From an uncultured Eubacteriales bacterium (GTDB lineage Bacteria > Bacillota > Clostridia > Lachnospirales > Lachnospiraceae): a stretch of DNA of 5,251 nucleotides. The position numbers and the translations under genes were made by a program. The stretch spans positions 1 through 5,251 of the forward strand of contig OMSN01000132.1 in NCBI GenBank assembly GCA_900313765.1, written 5' to 3'. This document shows positions 1-5,251 of the stretch, piece by piece. Numbering within the stretch: the stretch's first letter is position 1; each line of letters opens with the position of its first letter. Below the pieces are notes generated by a model, which saw only the letters and a program-made list of their open reading frames with translations, searched no databases and was not told where the DNA came from.

Positions 1-393
1 GAGCGGGTGGAGCACCCTGCCTGCTGTGCGCAGCCTTCCATACAGTATGTCCTCTGTTTTAAGTCCGCCGGGCGGCTTGCAAGAGAGGAGATCGAGCTGG
101 CGGTTCCTGAAGATAAGTTCCAGGAGCTGAAAACCATGATCGGCAAGCCGATGATCGAGAAGATCCGCAGAGGCTATGCGCTTCCGGATGGTCATACGCT
201 GGAAGTCAATCTGGTTGACCGTGGACTTCCCTCGCAGTTCTGGTATGTGGAGGTGGAATTTGGCAGCATTGAGGAAGCCAATGCCTGGAATCCCGCAACC
301 TTCGGGCTGGGAGAATACCTGAATGATGACGTGACCGAACTTCCGGGACAGAGCATGTCCGCCTACTGGAGCGCGACGCGCGGGAACGATTAA
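1..393 (+). CDS. CYTH-domain (triphosphate tunnel metalloenzyme-like) protein, C-terminal part
   Basis: The reading frame is open from the first base and ends at TAA 391-393, so this is a gene whose 5' end lies outside the window. The in-frame GTG at position 7 is not a convincing start, because no ribosome site is visible and the homologous fold begins earlier. The 130 visible residues match the later strands of a CYTH domain. They include a Lys in FKSAG (residue 21), the charged strand REEIEL (28-33), EKIRRGY (53-59), LEVNLVD (67-73), the acidic strand YVEVEF (82-87) and a late DDVTELPGQS segment (109-118). CYTH proteins form a tunnel that binds triphosphate compounds with divalent metal, and members include class IV adenylate cyclases, thiamine triphosphatases and inorganic triphosphatases. 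The N-terminal ExExK signature would be in the missing part, so substrate and activity cannot be judged. The family call is fairly sure and the function is open. Confidence 0.75.
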   Translation, partial: ERVEHPACCAQPSIQYVLCFKSAGRLAREEIELAVPEDKFQELKTMIGKPMIEKIRRGYALPDGHTLEVNLVDRGLPSQFWYVEVEFGSIEEANAWNPATFGLGEYLNDDVTELPGQSMSAYWSATRGND

Positions 394-399
394 TACTTT

Positions 400-436
400 T
401 TGTCAGTCTCCCTTTTTTTCTGTAATATGGTATGAT
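400..436 (+). promoter_or_regulatory. Probable sigma-A-type promoter of the salvage operon
   Basis: TTGTCA at 400-405 matches the -35 consensus at five of six bases. Seventeen bases later TAATAT (423-428) gives a modest -10. A better -10, TATGAT (431-436), is preceded by TG at 428-429, making an extended -10 that needs no well-placed -35. Either would start transcription roughly 65-80 bases before the ATG at 517. The position, between a gene end and a gene with a strong ribosome site, supports a promoter. Which -10 is used cannot be decided by eye. Confidence 0.5.
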
Positions 437-470
437 AGAGAAGATGGCAGCTTGTCTGAACATTACAGAA
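418..470. repeat. Inverted repeat overlapping the promoter
   Basis: TTCTGTAAT (418-426) and ATTACAGAA (462-470) are perfect 9-bp inverted copies, 44 bp apart centre to centre. The left arm overlaps the candidate -10 region. A second, overlapping pair, TATGGTA (426-432) and TACCATA (487-493), is a perfect 7-bp match. The arms are too far apart for a compact terminator. If transcription starts near 443, the left arms are not in the mRNA, which favours a protein operator pair over an RNA structure. Chance remains possible in this AT-richer gap. Confidence 0.4.
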
Positions 471-516
471 AACAGATCGTGCCAATTACCATACTTCACT
501 GATCGGAGGTAGAACC

Positions 517-1875
517 ATGGCTACTCTTCTTATCAAAAATCTGGACGCAGCTGTCACATGCGACGCGTCCGATTCCATGCCTCAGCATGTAGACCTGTTT
601 ATTGAGAATGGTCTGATCCGTCAGATCGGCGCCGGACTGGATGTGACAGCGGACCGTGTGATCGACGGAACCGGTATGACCGCTTATCCGGGCCTTGTCA
701 ATGCGCATCACCACCTGTATCAGGTTTTCTCCCGCAACCTGCCGGAAGTCCAGAACCTGGAGCTCTTCGACTGGCTGGTCGCCCTGTATGAAGTCTGGAA
801 AAACCTGACTGAAAAAACAGAATATCTGGCTTCCCTGACCGCAATGGGTGAGCTGATGAAAAATGGATGCACCACCGTCTTCGACCACCATTATGTATTT
901 CCGGCAAACGGCGGAGACCTGCTGGAAGCACAGTGGCAGGCCGCGCAGGAACTGGGCGTCCGCATGCATTTTTCAAGGGGAAGCATGGACCGCTCGAAGA
1001 AGGACGGCGGCCTTCCGCCCGACAGTGTTGTCCAGACGGTCGATGAGATCATGAAGGATTCTGTCCGCCTGATCGAAAAATACCAGGACAACTCCTTCGG
1101 AGCCATGAAGCGGATCGCGCTGGCACCGTGTTCGCCGTTTTCTGTCTCTGAAGACCTGCTGAAAGAGAGCGCAGTCCTGGCGCGCCAGTACCACGTCCGC
1201 CTGCACACGCATCTGTGCGAGACGAAGGACGAGGAGAATTACACGCTTGAGAAGGTCGGTCTGAGACCGCTCGCTTACATGGAGAAACTGGGCTGGGTCG
1301 GTGACGACGTGTGGTACGCCCACGGAATTCATTTCAACACAGAAGAACTGCAGCTTCTGGCGCAGACCGGCACCGGTGTCTGCCACTGCCCGATCTCCAA
1401 CATGAAGCTGTCTTCCGGCATCGCCCGGATCCCGGAGATGCTGGAAATGAACATCCCGGTCGGCCTCGGTGTGGATGGCAGCGCCAGCAATGACGGTTCG
1501 AATCTCCTCGAAGAGATCCGCGTCGCATACCTGCTGCACCGCCTGAACTCTTCCGACAAGGCGCCGTCCGGATACGACATCCTGAAGATGGCGACCATGG
1601 GATCCGCCAGACTGCTGGGCAGAGACAAAGAGATCGGAAGTCTCGAGACCGGCAAATGCGCAGACCTGTTCCTGGTGCGCTCTGACCGTCTGGAACTGGT
1701 CGGTGCCATGTTCGATCCGAAGTCCGTCCTCGGAACCGTCGGGCTGAAGGGTGCCGTGGATTACACGATCGTCAACGGCGAAGTGACCGTCGAGAACGGA
1801 GTTCTTGCACGCGTAGACGAAGAGAAACTGTCCTATGAGGCAGGCGAGCAGGTCAGAAAATATCTGGGCCGCTGA
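517..1875 (+). CDS. Amidohydrolase, probable 8-oxoguanine deaminase (TrzA/AtzA/SsnA-type)
   Basis: This is a 452-residue cytosolic metal-dependent aminohydrolase. The ATG at 517 is preceded by GGAGG (505-509) with a 7-nt spacer. An N-terminal beta-sandwich strand region (about 1-55) leads into PGLVNAHHHLYQ (58-69), whose H64 and H66 are the HxH metal ligands. THLCET (231-236) supplies metal ligand H232 and acid E235, WYAHGIHF (266-273) supplies H269, and LGVDGSASNDG (317-327) supplies the catalytic Asp D320. HCPISNMKLSSGIA (290-303) is also typical. The C-terminal LETGKCADLFLV region closes the sandwich. Overall length and the CSPFSVS and GSASNDGSNL blocks resemble proteins annotated as 8-oxoguanine deaminase, which convert 8-oxoguanine to urate plus ammonia. 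Guanine, isocytosine or another purine or triazine-like base are alternatives that the sequence alone cannot exclude. Its neighbour tdk, 23 bp downstream, supports a nucleobase-salvage role. Family membership is very sure and the exact substrate is moderately sure. Confidence 0.9.
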   Translation: MATLLIKNLDAAVTCDASDSMPQHVDLFIENGLIRQIGAGLDVTADRVIDGTGMTAYPGLVNAHHHLYQVFSRNLPEVQNLELFDWLVALYEVWKNLTEKTEYLASLTAMGELMKNGCTTVFDHHYVFPANGGDLLEAQWQAAQELGVRMHFSRGSMDRSKKDGGLPPDSVVQTVDEIMKDSVRLIEKYQDNSFGAMKRIALAPCSPFSVSEDLLKESAVLARQYHVRLHTHLCETKDEENYTLEKVGLRPLAYMEKLGWVGDDVWYAHGIHFNTEELQLLAQTGTGVCHCPISNMKLSSGIARIPEMLEMNIPVGLGVDGSASNDGSNLLEEIRVAYLLHRLNSSDKAPSGYDILKMATMGSARLLGRDKEIGSLETGKCADLFLVRSDRLELVGAMFDPKSVLGTVGLKGAVDYTIVNGEVTVENGVLARVDEEKLSYEAGEQVRKYLGR

Positions 1876-1898
1876 GACAGAAAGGACCGACAGCAGCT

Positions 1899-2501
1899 AT
1901 GGCAAAATTGTATTTTCGCTACGGTACTATGGACAGCTCCAAGACCGCAAACGCACTGATGGTGCGCTACAACTACCTTGAGAAGGGGCAGCATCCCCTG
2001 ATCCTGAAGCCCAAGATCGAGAACCGGGACGGGGAGAAGACGATCCGCTCACGAATCGGCATCAGCGCGGAATGTGACTACGTGGAAGACATTCTGGAGA
2101 AGGCTGAAAAGGAATGGTTCACCGGTAAATCCGATGAGTACAAAAACATCGACTGCCTGATCGTGGACGAGGCACAGTTCCTCTCCGCAAAACAGGTCGA
2201 TGCCTTTGCCCGGATCGTGGACCAGCTCAATGTCCCCGTCATCTGCTACGGACTACGCACCGACTTCACCGGCCACCTGTTTGAAGGCTCCCAGCGTCTC
2301 TTCGAAGTCGCAAACCGCCTGGAAGAGGTTCCCACCGTCTGCTGGTGCGGCAAGAAGGCAGTCTTCAACGCGAGGGTCAAGGATGGAAAGATGGTCCGTA
2401 CCGGAGAGCAGATCATGATGGGCGGAAATGAATCCTACATCACGGTATGCAGGAAGCATTTCTTCGAAGGACAGCTGTTCCCGCCGACCAGTCTTAACTG
2501 A
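1899..2501 (+). CDS. tdk: Thymidine kinase, type II (TK1-like, zinc-binding)
   Basis: This 200-residue protein phosphorylates thymidine to dTMP with ATP in the cytosol (pyrimidine salvage). The ATP-binding loop is GTMDSSKT (9-16), where the usual second Gly of GxxxxGK[ST] is Ser14. The Walker B-like segment LIVDEAQF (87-94) contains the catalytic Glu E91. The lasso and zinc region has C148, C150, C184 and H187 (CWCGKKA and VCRKH). The CxC spacing, together with YGLRTDFTGHLFEGS (117-131) and GGNESY (175-180), is like the Escherichia coli enzyme and unlike the CxxC spacing of the human TK1 group. It follows the deaminase gene by 23 bp and precedes the redox gene by 29 bp, so all three are probably cotranscribed. 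The ribosome site AAAGGA (1881-1886) has a rather long 12-nt spacer to ATG 1899. Length is normal for the family and no start ambiguity is apparent. Confidence 0.95.
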   Translation: MAKLYFRYGTMDSSKTANALMVRYNYLEKGQHPLILKPKIENRDGEKTIRSRIGISAECDYVEDILEKAEKEWFTGKSDEYKNIDCLIVDEAQFLSAKQVDAFARIVDQLNVPVICYGLRTDFTGHLFEGSQRLFEVANRLEEVPTVCWCGKKAVFNARVKDGKMVRTGEQIMMGGNESYITVCRKHFFEGQLFPPTSLN

Positions 2502-2514
2502 CAGTCTCAACTGA
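2489..2514 (+). repeat. 13-bp imperfect tandem duplication spanning the tdk stop codon
   Basis: CAGTCTTAACTGA (2489-2501) is followed directly by CAGTCTCAACTGA (2502-2514), 12 of 13 bases identical. The first copy ends with the tdk stop TGA. The second carries another TGA (2512-2514) in a different frame and abuts the AAAGGA ribosome site of the next gene. Confidence 0.85.
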
Positions 2515-2530
2515 AAGGACAGATACGATT

Positions 2531-2923
2531 ATGAATCACATGGAAGAAGTCCGGAAACTACGCGCTATCGTGGAGCCGCATTACAACTGTGCCCAGTCCC
2601 TGCTGGTTCCGTTCGCTGACGTTGCCGGCATCTCAAAAGAAAAAGCAATGGATCTGGGGTTCCTGTTCGGCGGCGGAATGCATCACGGCTCAGTCTGCGG
2701 AACACTGACCGCAGCCTATATGATCCTCGGAATGGCAGGATACGGCAAAGACGAAGCCTCCGCTCTGCTTCGCACCTTCAAGGAAAAACACGGCGATGAG
2801 ATGTGCCGCAATCTTCTGGCCAAGTCGGCGGCAGCCGGACTGGTCAAGAAGCAGCACTGCGACGGACTGGTATTCGAAATGTGCGAATACCTGGACAACC
2901 TGTTTAATTCCCGCGAATCCTGA
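2531..2923 (+). CDS. C_GCAxxG_C_C-type putative redox-active protein
   Basis: This is a 130-residue, probably cytosolic alpha-helical protein with no signal peptide or membrane segment. The pattern fits the C_GCAxxG_C_C family: an early NCAQSLL (C20), a glycine-rich GFLFGGGMHHGSVCG block (43-57, C56), then MCRNLL (C92) and QHCDGLV (C110), with an extra C118. The family is regarded as putatively redox-active from its conserved cysteines, and its biochemical function is not established. In family members the central motif is usually CGAxxG. Here it reads CGTLTA, so the Ala and the last Gly are replaced, which may mean a divergent subgroup. The start at 2531 has AAAGGA (2514-2519) 11 nt upstream, and Met4 at 2540 is an alternative start. 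It is the last gene of the operon, 29 bp after tdk. Family call is fairly sure and role unknown. Confidence 0.78.
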   Translation: MNHMEEVRKLRAIVEPHYNCAQSLLVPFADVAGISKEKAMDLGFLFGGGMHHGSVCGTLTAAYMILGMAGYGKDEASALLRTFKEKHGDEMCRNLLAKSAAAGLVKKQHCDGLVFEMCEYLDNLFNSRES

Positions 2924-2967
2924 CCAATACCCGGATGAGCCAATACCCGGATGAATCAATACCCGGA
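2921..2967 (+). repeat. Three-copy tandem repeat, about 16 bp, starting at a stop codon
   Basis: The core CCAATACCCGGA occurs at 2924-2935 and 2940-2951, and as TCAATACCCGGA at 2956-2967. Each core is preceded by TGA: 2921-2923 (the gene's own stop), 2936-2938 and 2952-2954. The second TGA is in frame with the gene, 15 bases after its stop. The copies are nearly identical, which suggests recent slippage or duplication. The repeat lies directly before the terminator hairpin, whose left arm shares the CCCGG core. Confidence 0.9.
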
Positions 2968-2973
2968 CAAAAC

Positions 2974-3039
2974 AGCGCCCGGCACCTGTGCTGATCTGCA
3001 CGAGTGTCGGGCTCTTGTCTTTCCTGTCTTTGTCTTTTT
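2974..3039. terminator. Probable bidirectional rho-independent terminator between convergent operons
   Basis: GCCCGGCAC (2977-2985) pairs with GTGTCGGGC (3004-3012): nine pairs with one G-T wobble. After one mismatch and a wobble the stem continues with GTGC (2988-2991) and GCAC (2998-3001) around a 6-base loop, TGATCT. On the plus strand it is followed by a T-rich stretch running to TTTTTT at 3034-3039, ending the salvage operon. On the minus strand the stem is followed by GCTGTTTTGTCC, a weaker T-run that could end the tex unit. The place, between two genes ending toward each other, fits both uses. Confidence 0.75.
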
Positions 3040-3042
3040 TAT

Positions 3043-3219
3043 TTACGTTGCCTGGTGCCGTACCACCGCATATTCATCACCGTTGCGGTAGTAGGGACAT
3101 TGCTTTGCATCGGAGGAATAGAATCTGGCAAGATCGTCTTCATCCAGGTTCATTGTACAGATATCTTCATCGTACTCCTCATCATATGCAAGGTATGCAC
3201 AGGTATCACAGATTGCCAT
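3043..3219 (-). CDS. Small acidic four-cysteine protein, DUF6472-like
   Basis: The minus-strand frame from ATG (3219-3217) to TAA (3045-3043) encodes 58 residues. AGAAGG lies 5 nt upstream (3225-3230), a good ribosome site. The protein starts MAICDTCAYLAYDEEYDEDI and has cysteines at 4, 7, 21 and 41: a CxxC followed by C and CPYY. It is strongly acidic, with stretches such as YDEEYDED (12-19) and LDEDD (25-29), and has a DEYAVVRHQ end (48-56). This pattern resembles short Clostridia proteins grouped as DUF6472, function unknown. The four cysteines suggest a small zinc-binding or redox fold, which is inference. It follows tex by 29 bp on the same strand and is probably cotranscribed. Codon-level reading is continuous and the ribosome site is well placed, so I consider it a real gene. 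Confidence 0.82.
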   Translation of the reverse strand: MAICDTCAYLAYDEEYDEDICTMNLDEDDLARFYSSDAKQCPYYRNGDEYAVVRHQAT

Positions 3220-3232
3220 GACTGCCTTCTTT

Positions 3233-3254
3233 CCGCCTCAGCTGCGCTTCAGCT
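3233..3254 (-). repeat. 11-bp imperfect tandem duplication spanning the tex stop codon
   Basis: Read on the minus strand, AGCTGAAGCGC (3254-3244) is followed by AGCTGAGGCGG (3243-3233), 9 of 11 bases identical. The first copy contains the tex stop TGA (3251-3249). The second repeats TGA at 3240-3238 in another frame. The match is weaker than the other two stop-spanning repeats here and could be chance. Confidence 0.55.
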
Positions 3255-5251
3255 CCATTTTTTCAACAGGGCGGACATATCCAGACCACCGTCTTTACCG
3301 CGCTTCTCGTTTCCGCGTCTCTCATTCCCGCGCCTGCCGTTCTCGTTCCGGCTGCGGCGCTCTTCATGCCCGCGTCCACGGTTCTCTGTCTTCTGGTTTG
3401 CTCCCTGGCGGCCGCCTCTTCTGTCGCCGCTCTCCTGCCGAATCTCTTTCTTCGCCGGTTTCGGCGCATCTTCGCCCAGCTTCATCGTCAGGGAGATCCT
3501 CTTGCGCTCCAGGTCGACTGCGAGTACCTTCACTTCAACGATGTCCCCGACAGACACAACATCCAGCGGATGTTTGACATATTTCGTATCGCTCATCTGC
3601 GATACGTGGACCAGGCCGTCCTGATGCACTCCTATATCGACAAATGCACCAAAGTCGATTACATTCCGCACGGTCCCCTTCAGGATCATTCCCGGCTTCA
3701 GGTCTTCCATGTCCAGTACATCCGAGCGAAGGACCGGCTTGGGCATGTCGCTTCGCGGATCGCGTCCGGGTTTCTCCAGTTCGGAGGCGATGTCGATCAG
3801 CGTCTCGGTTCCTGTTCCCAGTTCCTGCGCTGTCTCTTCCGCTTTCCTGCGGTCCTTCATCTGCACACTCAGACCGCGGATCTTACCGCCTTCCACATCC
3901 TCCAGGGTGTAGCCCAGCTTCTCCAGCAGTTTTCCGGCAGCCTCATAGGACTCCGGATGTACACCTGTCATATCCAGCGGGTTGCTGCCTCCGCGGATCC
4001 GCAGGAACCCTGCACACTGCTGATATGCTTTCGGACCCAGTCCGGCAACCTTCAGCAGCTGCCTTCTGTCCGTAAATCTGCCGTTTTCATTTCTCCAGTC
4101 AACGATGGATCGAGCCGTCTTCTTCGTGATGCCGGAGACATATTCCAGAAGAGAATAGGAGGCTGTATTCAGATCGACGCCGACCTGGTTGACGCAGGTC
4201 TCGACCACACCTTCCAGCTTCCCCCCGAGTTTCTTCTGATCACAGTCATGCTGATACTGTCCGACGCCGATCGACTTCGGATCGATCTTGACCAGCTCAG
4301 ACAGCGGATCCTGCAGGCGGCGCGCGATGGATGCGGCACTTCTCTGTCCCACATCGAGTTCGGGGAATTCCTCCGTTGCCAGTTTGCTTGCCGAATAGAC
4401 GGAAGCTCCGGCTTCATTGACGATCACATAGTGCACCTTCTGCGGTCCGGCGCCATTGACTTCCGACAGGATCTGCGCGATCACCTGCTCGGATTCCCTC
4501 GATGCAGTGCCGTTTCCGCAGGAAATGAGTGTGACATGGTATTTCGCGATCAGGCGCTTGATCGTCTGCTTCGCTGCTTCGATCTTTGCCGGTGTTGTCG
4601 GCGCCGTCGGATAAACCACCGTGGTATCCAGAACTTTACCGGTGCTGTCAACGACTGCGATCTTGCAACCTGTCCGAAAGGCCGGGTCCCATCCGAGGAC
4701 GACCTGTCCCGCGATCGGCGGCTGCATCAGAAGCTGCCGCAGGTTCTTTCCGAACACTTCGATCGCTCCGTCCTCCGCCTTCTCCGTCAGAGAATTGCGA
4801 AGCTCTCTCTCGATCGCAGGCGCGATCAGTCTGCGATATGAATCTGCACAAGTATCTTTCAGAGCCTGCAGTGTATTGCCGGCGTCCGGATTGTCTGCCC
4901 TGATGATCTGCTTCTCGATGGCTCCGATCATCTCATCTTCATCCACACGGACCGTGATACCCAGAACCTTCTCCTTCTCACCGCGGTTCAGGGCAAGAAC
5001 ACGGTGTCCCGGAATCTTCGCCGCAGCTTCTTCATAATGGAAGTACTGTGCATAGACCGACTCAGGCTGCTCCATGTCCTTCTTCACTTCCGATACGATC
5101 ACGCCCGTATCAAAAGTCCTCTCACGGATGACTGCGCGGATCTGTGCGCTGTCGGAAATGTTCTCCGCGATGATATCTTCTGCACCCTGCAGTGCAGCTT
5201 CCGCATCCTTCACATCCTTCTCAGGATCCACATAATCCGCAGCCCGCTCCA
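3249..5251 (-). CDS. tex: Tex-family transcription accessory / RNA-binding protein, 5' end outside the window
   Basis: The frame is open to the window edge (5251) and ends at TGA 3251-3249. About 666 residues are visible and perhaps 100 N-terminal ones (helix-turn-helix-like Tex_N start) are missing. The GTG at 5231 is internal: the frame continues upstream with ERAADY, as Tex proteins do here. Counting from that codon, a helical Tex_N remainder (1-170) is followed by a YqgF/RNase H-like domain (about 176-275, with GWDPAF and GNGTASRES), the conserved RSAASIARRLQDPL and IGVGQYQHDCDQ segments (297-332), paired helix-hairpin-helix motifs (354-412) and an S1 RNA-binding domain (513-584, with GTVRNVIDFGAFVDIG). 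Tex binds nucleic acid and influences transcription and gene expression in several bacteria. The last 75 residues form an Arg/Gly/Asn/Glu-rich tail ending GGLDMSALLKKWS. No frameshift is seen. It forms a unit with the small acidic gene downstream. Confidence 0.95.
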   Translation of the reverse strand, partial: ERAADYVDPEKDVKDAEAALQGAEDIIAENISDSAQIRAVIRERTFDTGVIVSEVKKDMEQPESVYAQYFHYEEAAAKIPGHRVLALNRGEKEKVLGITVRVDEDEMIGAIEKQIIRADNPDAGNTLQALKDTCADSYRRLIAPAIERELRNSLTEKAEDGAIEVFGKNLRQLLMQPPIAGQVVLGWDPAFRTGCKIAVVDSTGKVLDTTVVYPTAPTTPAKIEAAKQTIKRLIAKYHVTLISCGNGTASRESEQVIAQILSEVNGAGPQKVHYVIVNEAGASVYSASKLATEEFPELDVGQRSAASIARRLQDPLSELVKIDPKSIGVGQYQHDCDQKKLGGKLEGVVETCVNQVGVDLNTASYSLLEYVSGITKKTARSIVDWRNENGRFTDRRQLLKVAGLGPKAYQQCAGFLRIRGGSNPLDMTGVHPESYEAAGKLLEKLGYTLEDVEGGKIRGLSVQMKDRRKAEETAQELGTGTETLIDIASELEKPGRDPRSDMPKPVLRSDVLDMEDLKPGMILKGTVRNVIDFGAFVDIGVHQDGLVHVSQMSDTKYVKHPLDVVSVGDIVEVKVLAVDLERKRISLTMKLGEDAPKPAKKEIRQESGDRRGGRQGANQKTENRGRGHEERRSRNENGRRGNERRGNEKRGKDGGLDMSALLKKWS

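Noticed and set aside
7..9. GTG at position 7 as the start of the CYTH-domain gene
   Set aside because: The frame is open to the window edge, no ribosome site is visible, and the N-terminal half of the CYTH fold would be missing, so the true start is upstream.
371..419. Possible terminator after the CYTH gene: GCGCGACGCGC followed by a T-run at 412-418
   Set aside because: The inverted bases leave a 1- to 5-base loop with at best three usable pairs, and the T-run lies about 30 bases further on. This is not a convincing terminator.
443..516. Leader of the operon as a riboswitch (for example purine-sensing)
   Set aside because: It is about 74 bases at most, the only pairing within it is a short TGGCA/TGCCA stem, and none of the conserved purine-riboswitch core bases were recognised.
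973..1539. A 188-codon minus-strand frame inside the amidohydrolase gene
   Set aside because: It is antisense to a gene with complete catalytic motifs and shows no domain of its own.
1881..2531. Similar AAAGGAC-type ribosome sites before tdk and the redox gene as a shared regulatory repeat
   Set aside because: The likeness (AAAGGAC followed by GA after one or no base) is short and mostly explained by the Shine-Dalgarno sequence itself.
3004..3624. Plus-strand open frame of 206 codons from the terminator into the tex 3' end
   Set aside because: It begins in the terminator stem, its Ser/Pro/Arg/Phe-rich translation mirrors the antisense of the Tex tail, and it covers the better-supported small minus-strand gene.
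3366..4841. A 491-codon open frame on the plus strand opposite tex
   Set aside because: It lies wholly antisense to a clearly recognisable Tex protein. Its translation is rich in Cys, Arg, His and Leu without any recognisable domain, and no ribosome site was noticed. Long antisense frames of this kind follow from codon bias of the real gene.
5229..5231. GTG at 5231 as the start of tex
   Set aside because: The frame continues to the window edge with residues that fit the Tex N-terminal region, and the usual Tex start region would be lacking.

Overview
The window looks like ordinary core chromosome of a Clostridia-class Bacillota, most likely Lachnospiraceae or a close relative. The clues are strong Shine-Dalgarno sites (GGAGG, AAAGGA), a small four-cysteine acidic protein of the DUF6472 type directly behind tex, a C_GCAxxG_C_C-type redox protein, and moderately GC-rich coding sequence, a little over half GC by eye. 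No mobile element, CRISPR array, tRNA or rRNA is visible. The assignment rests on gene content recognised by eye, not on a search.

Layout. Positions 1-393 (+) hold the C-terminal part of a CYTH-domain protein whose start lies upstream. A 123-bp gap (394-516) carries a probable promoter and an inverted repeat. It leads into a three-gene plus-strand operon (517-2923): an amidohydrolase most like 8-oxoguanine deaminases, a type II thymidine kinase (tdk), and a 130-residue cysteine-containing putative redox protein. The operon ends in a 16-bp-period tandem repeat and a hairpin that can serve as terminator in both directions. Facing it on the minus strand is a second transcription unit: tex, a transcription accessory / RNA-binding protein truncated at its 5' end by the window edge, followed 29 bp downstream by a 58-codon acidic protein (3043-3219).

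How the genes may work together. The first two operon genes point to nucleobase and nucleoside salvage: removal of oxidised or unwanted purine bases by deamination, and recovery of thymidine. The third gene's role is unknown, and its cysteines suggest a redox or metal function. Tex and the small acidic protein form a separate unit. Tex has YqgF-like, helix-hairpin-helix and S1 domains plus an Arg/Gly/Asn/Glu-rich tail.

I see no clearly new multi-gene system. The most unusual signal is at small scale: three of the six visible stop codons (tdk, the redox gene, tex) lie inside short imperfect tandem duplications that copy the stop codon, with periods of 13, 15/16 and 11 bp. The second point of note is the small four-cysteine gene next to tex, which is easily missed.
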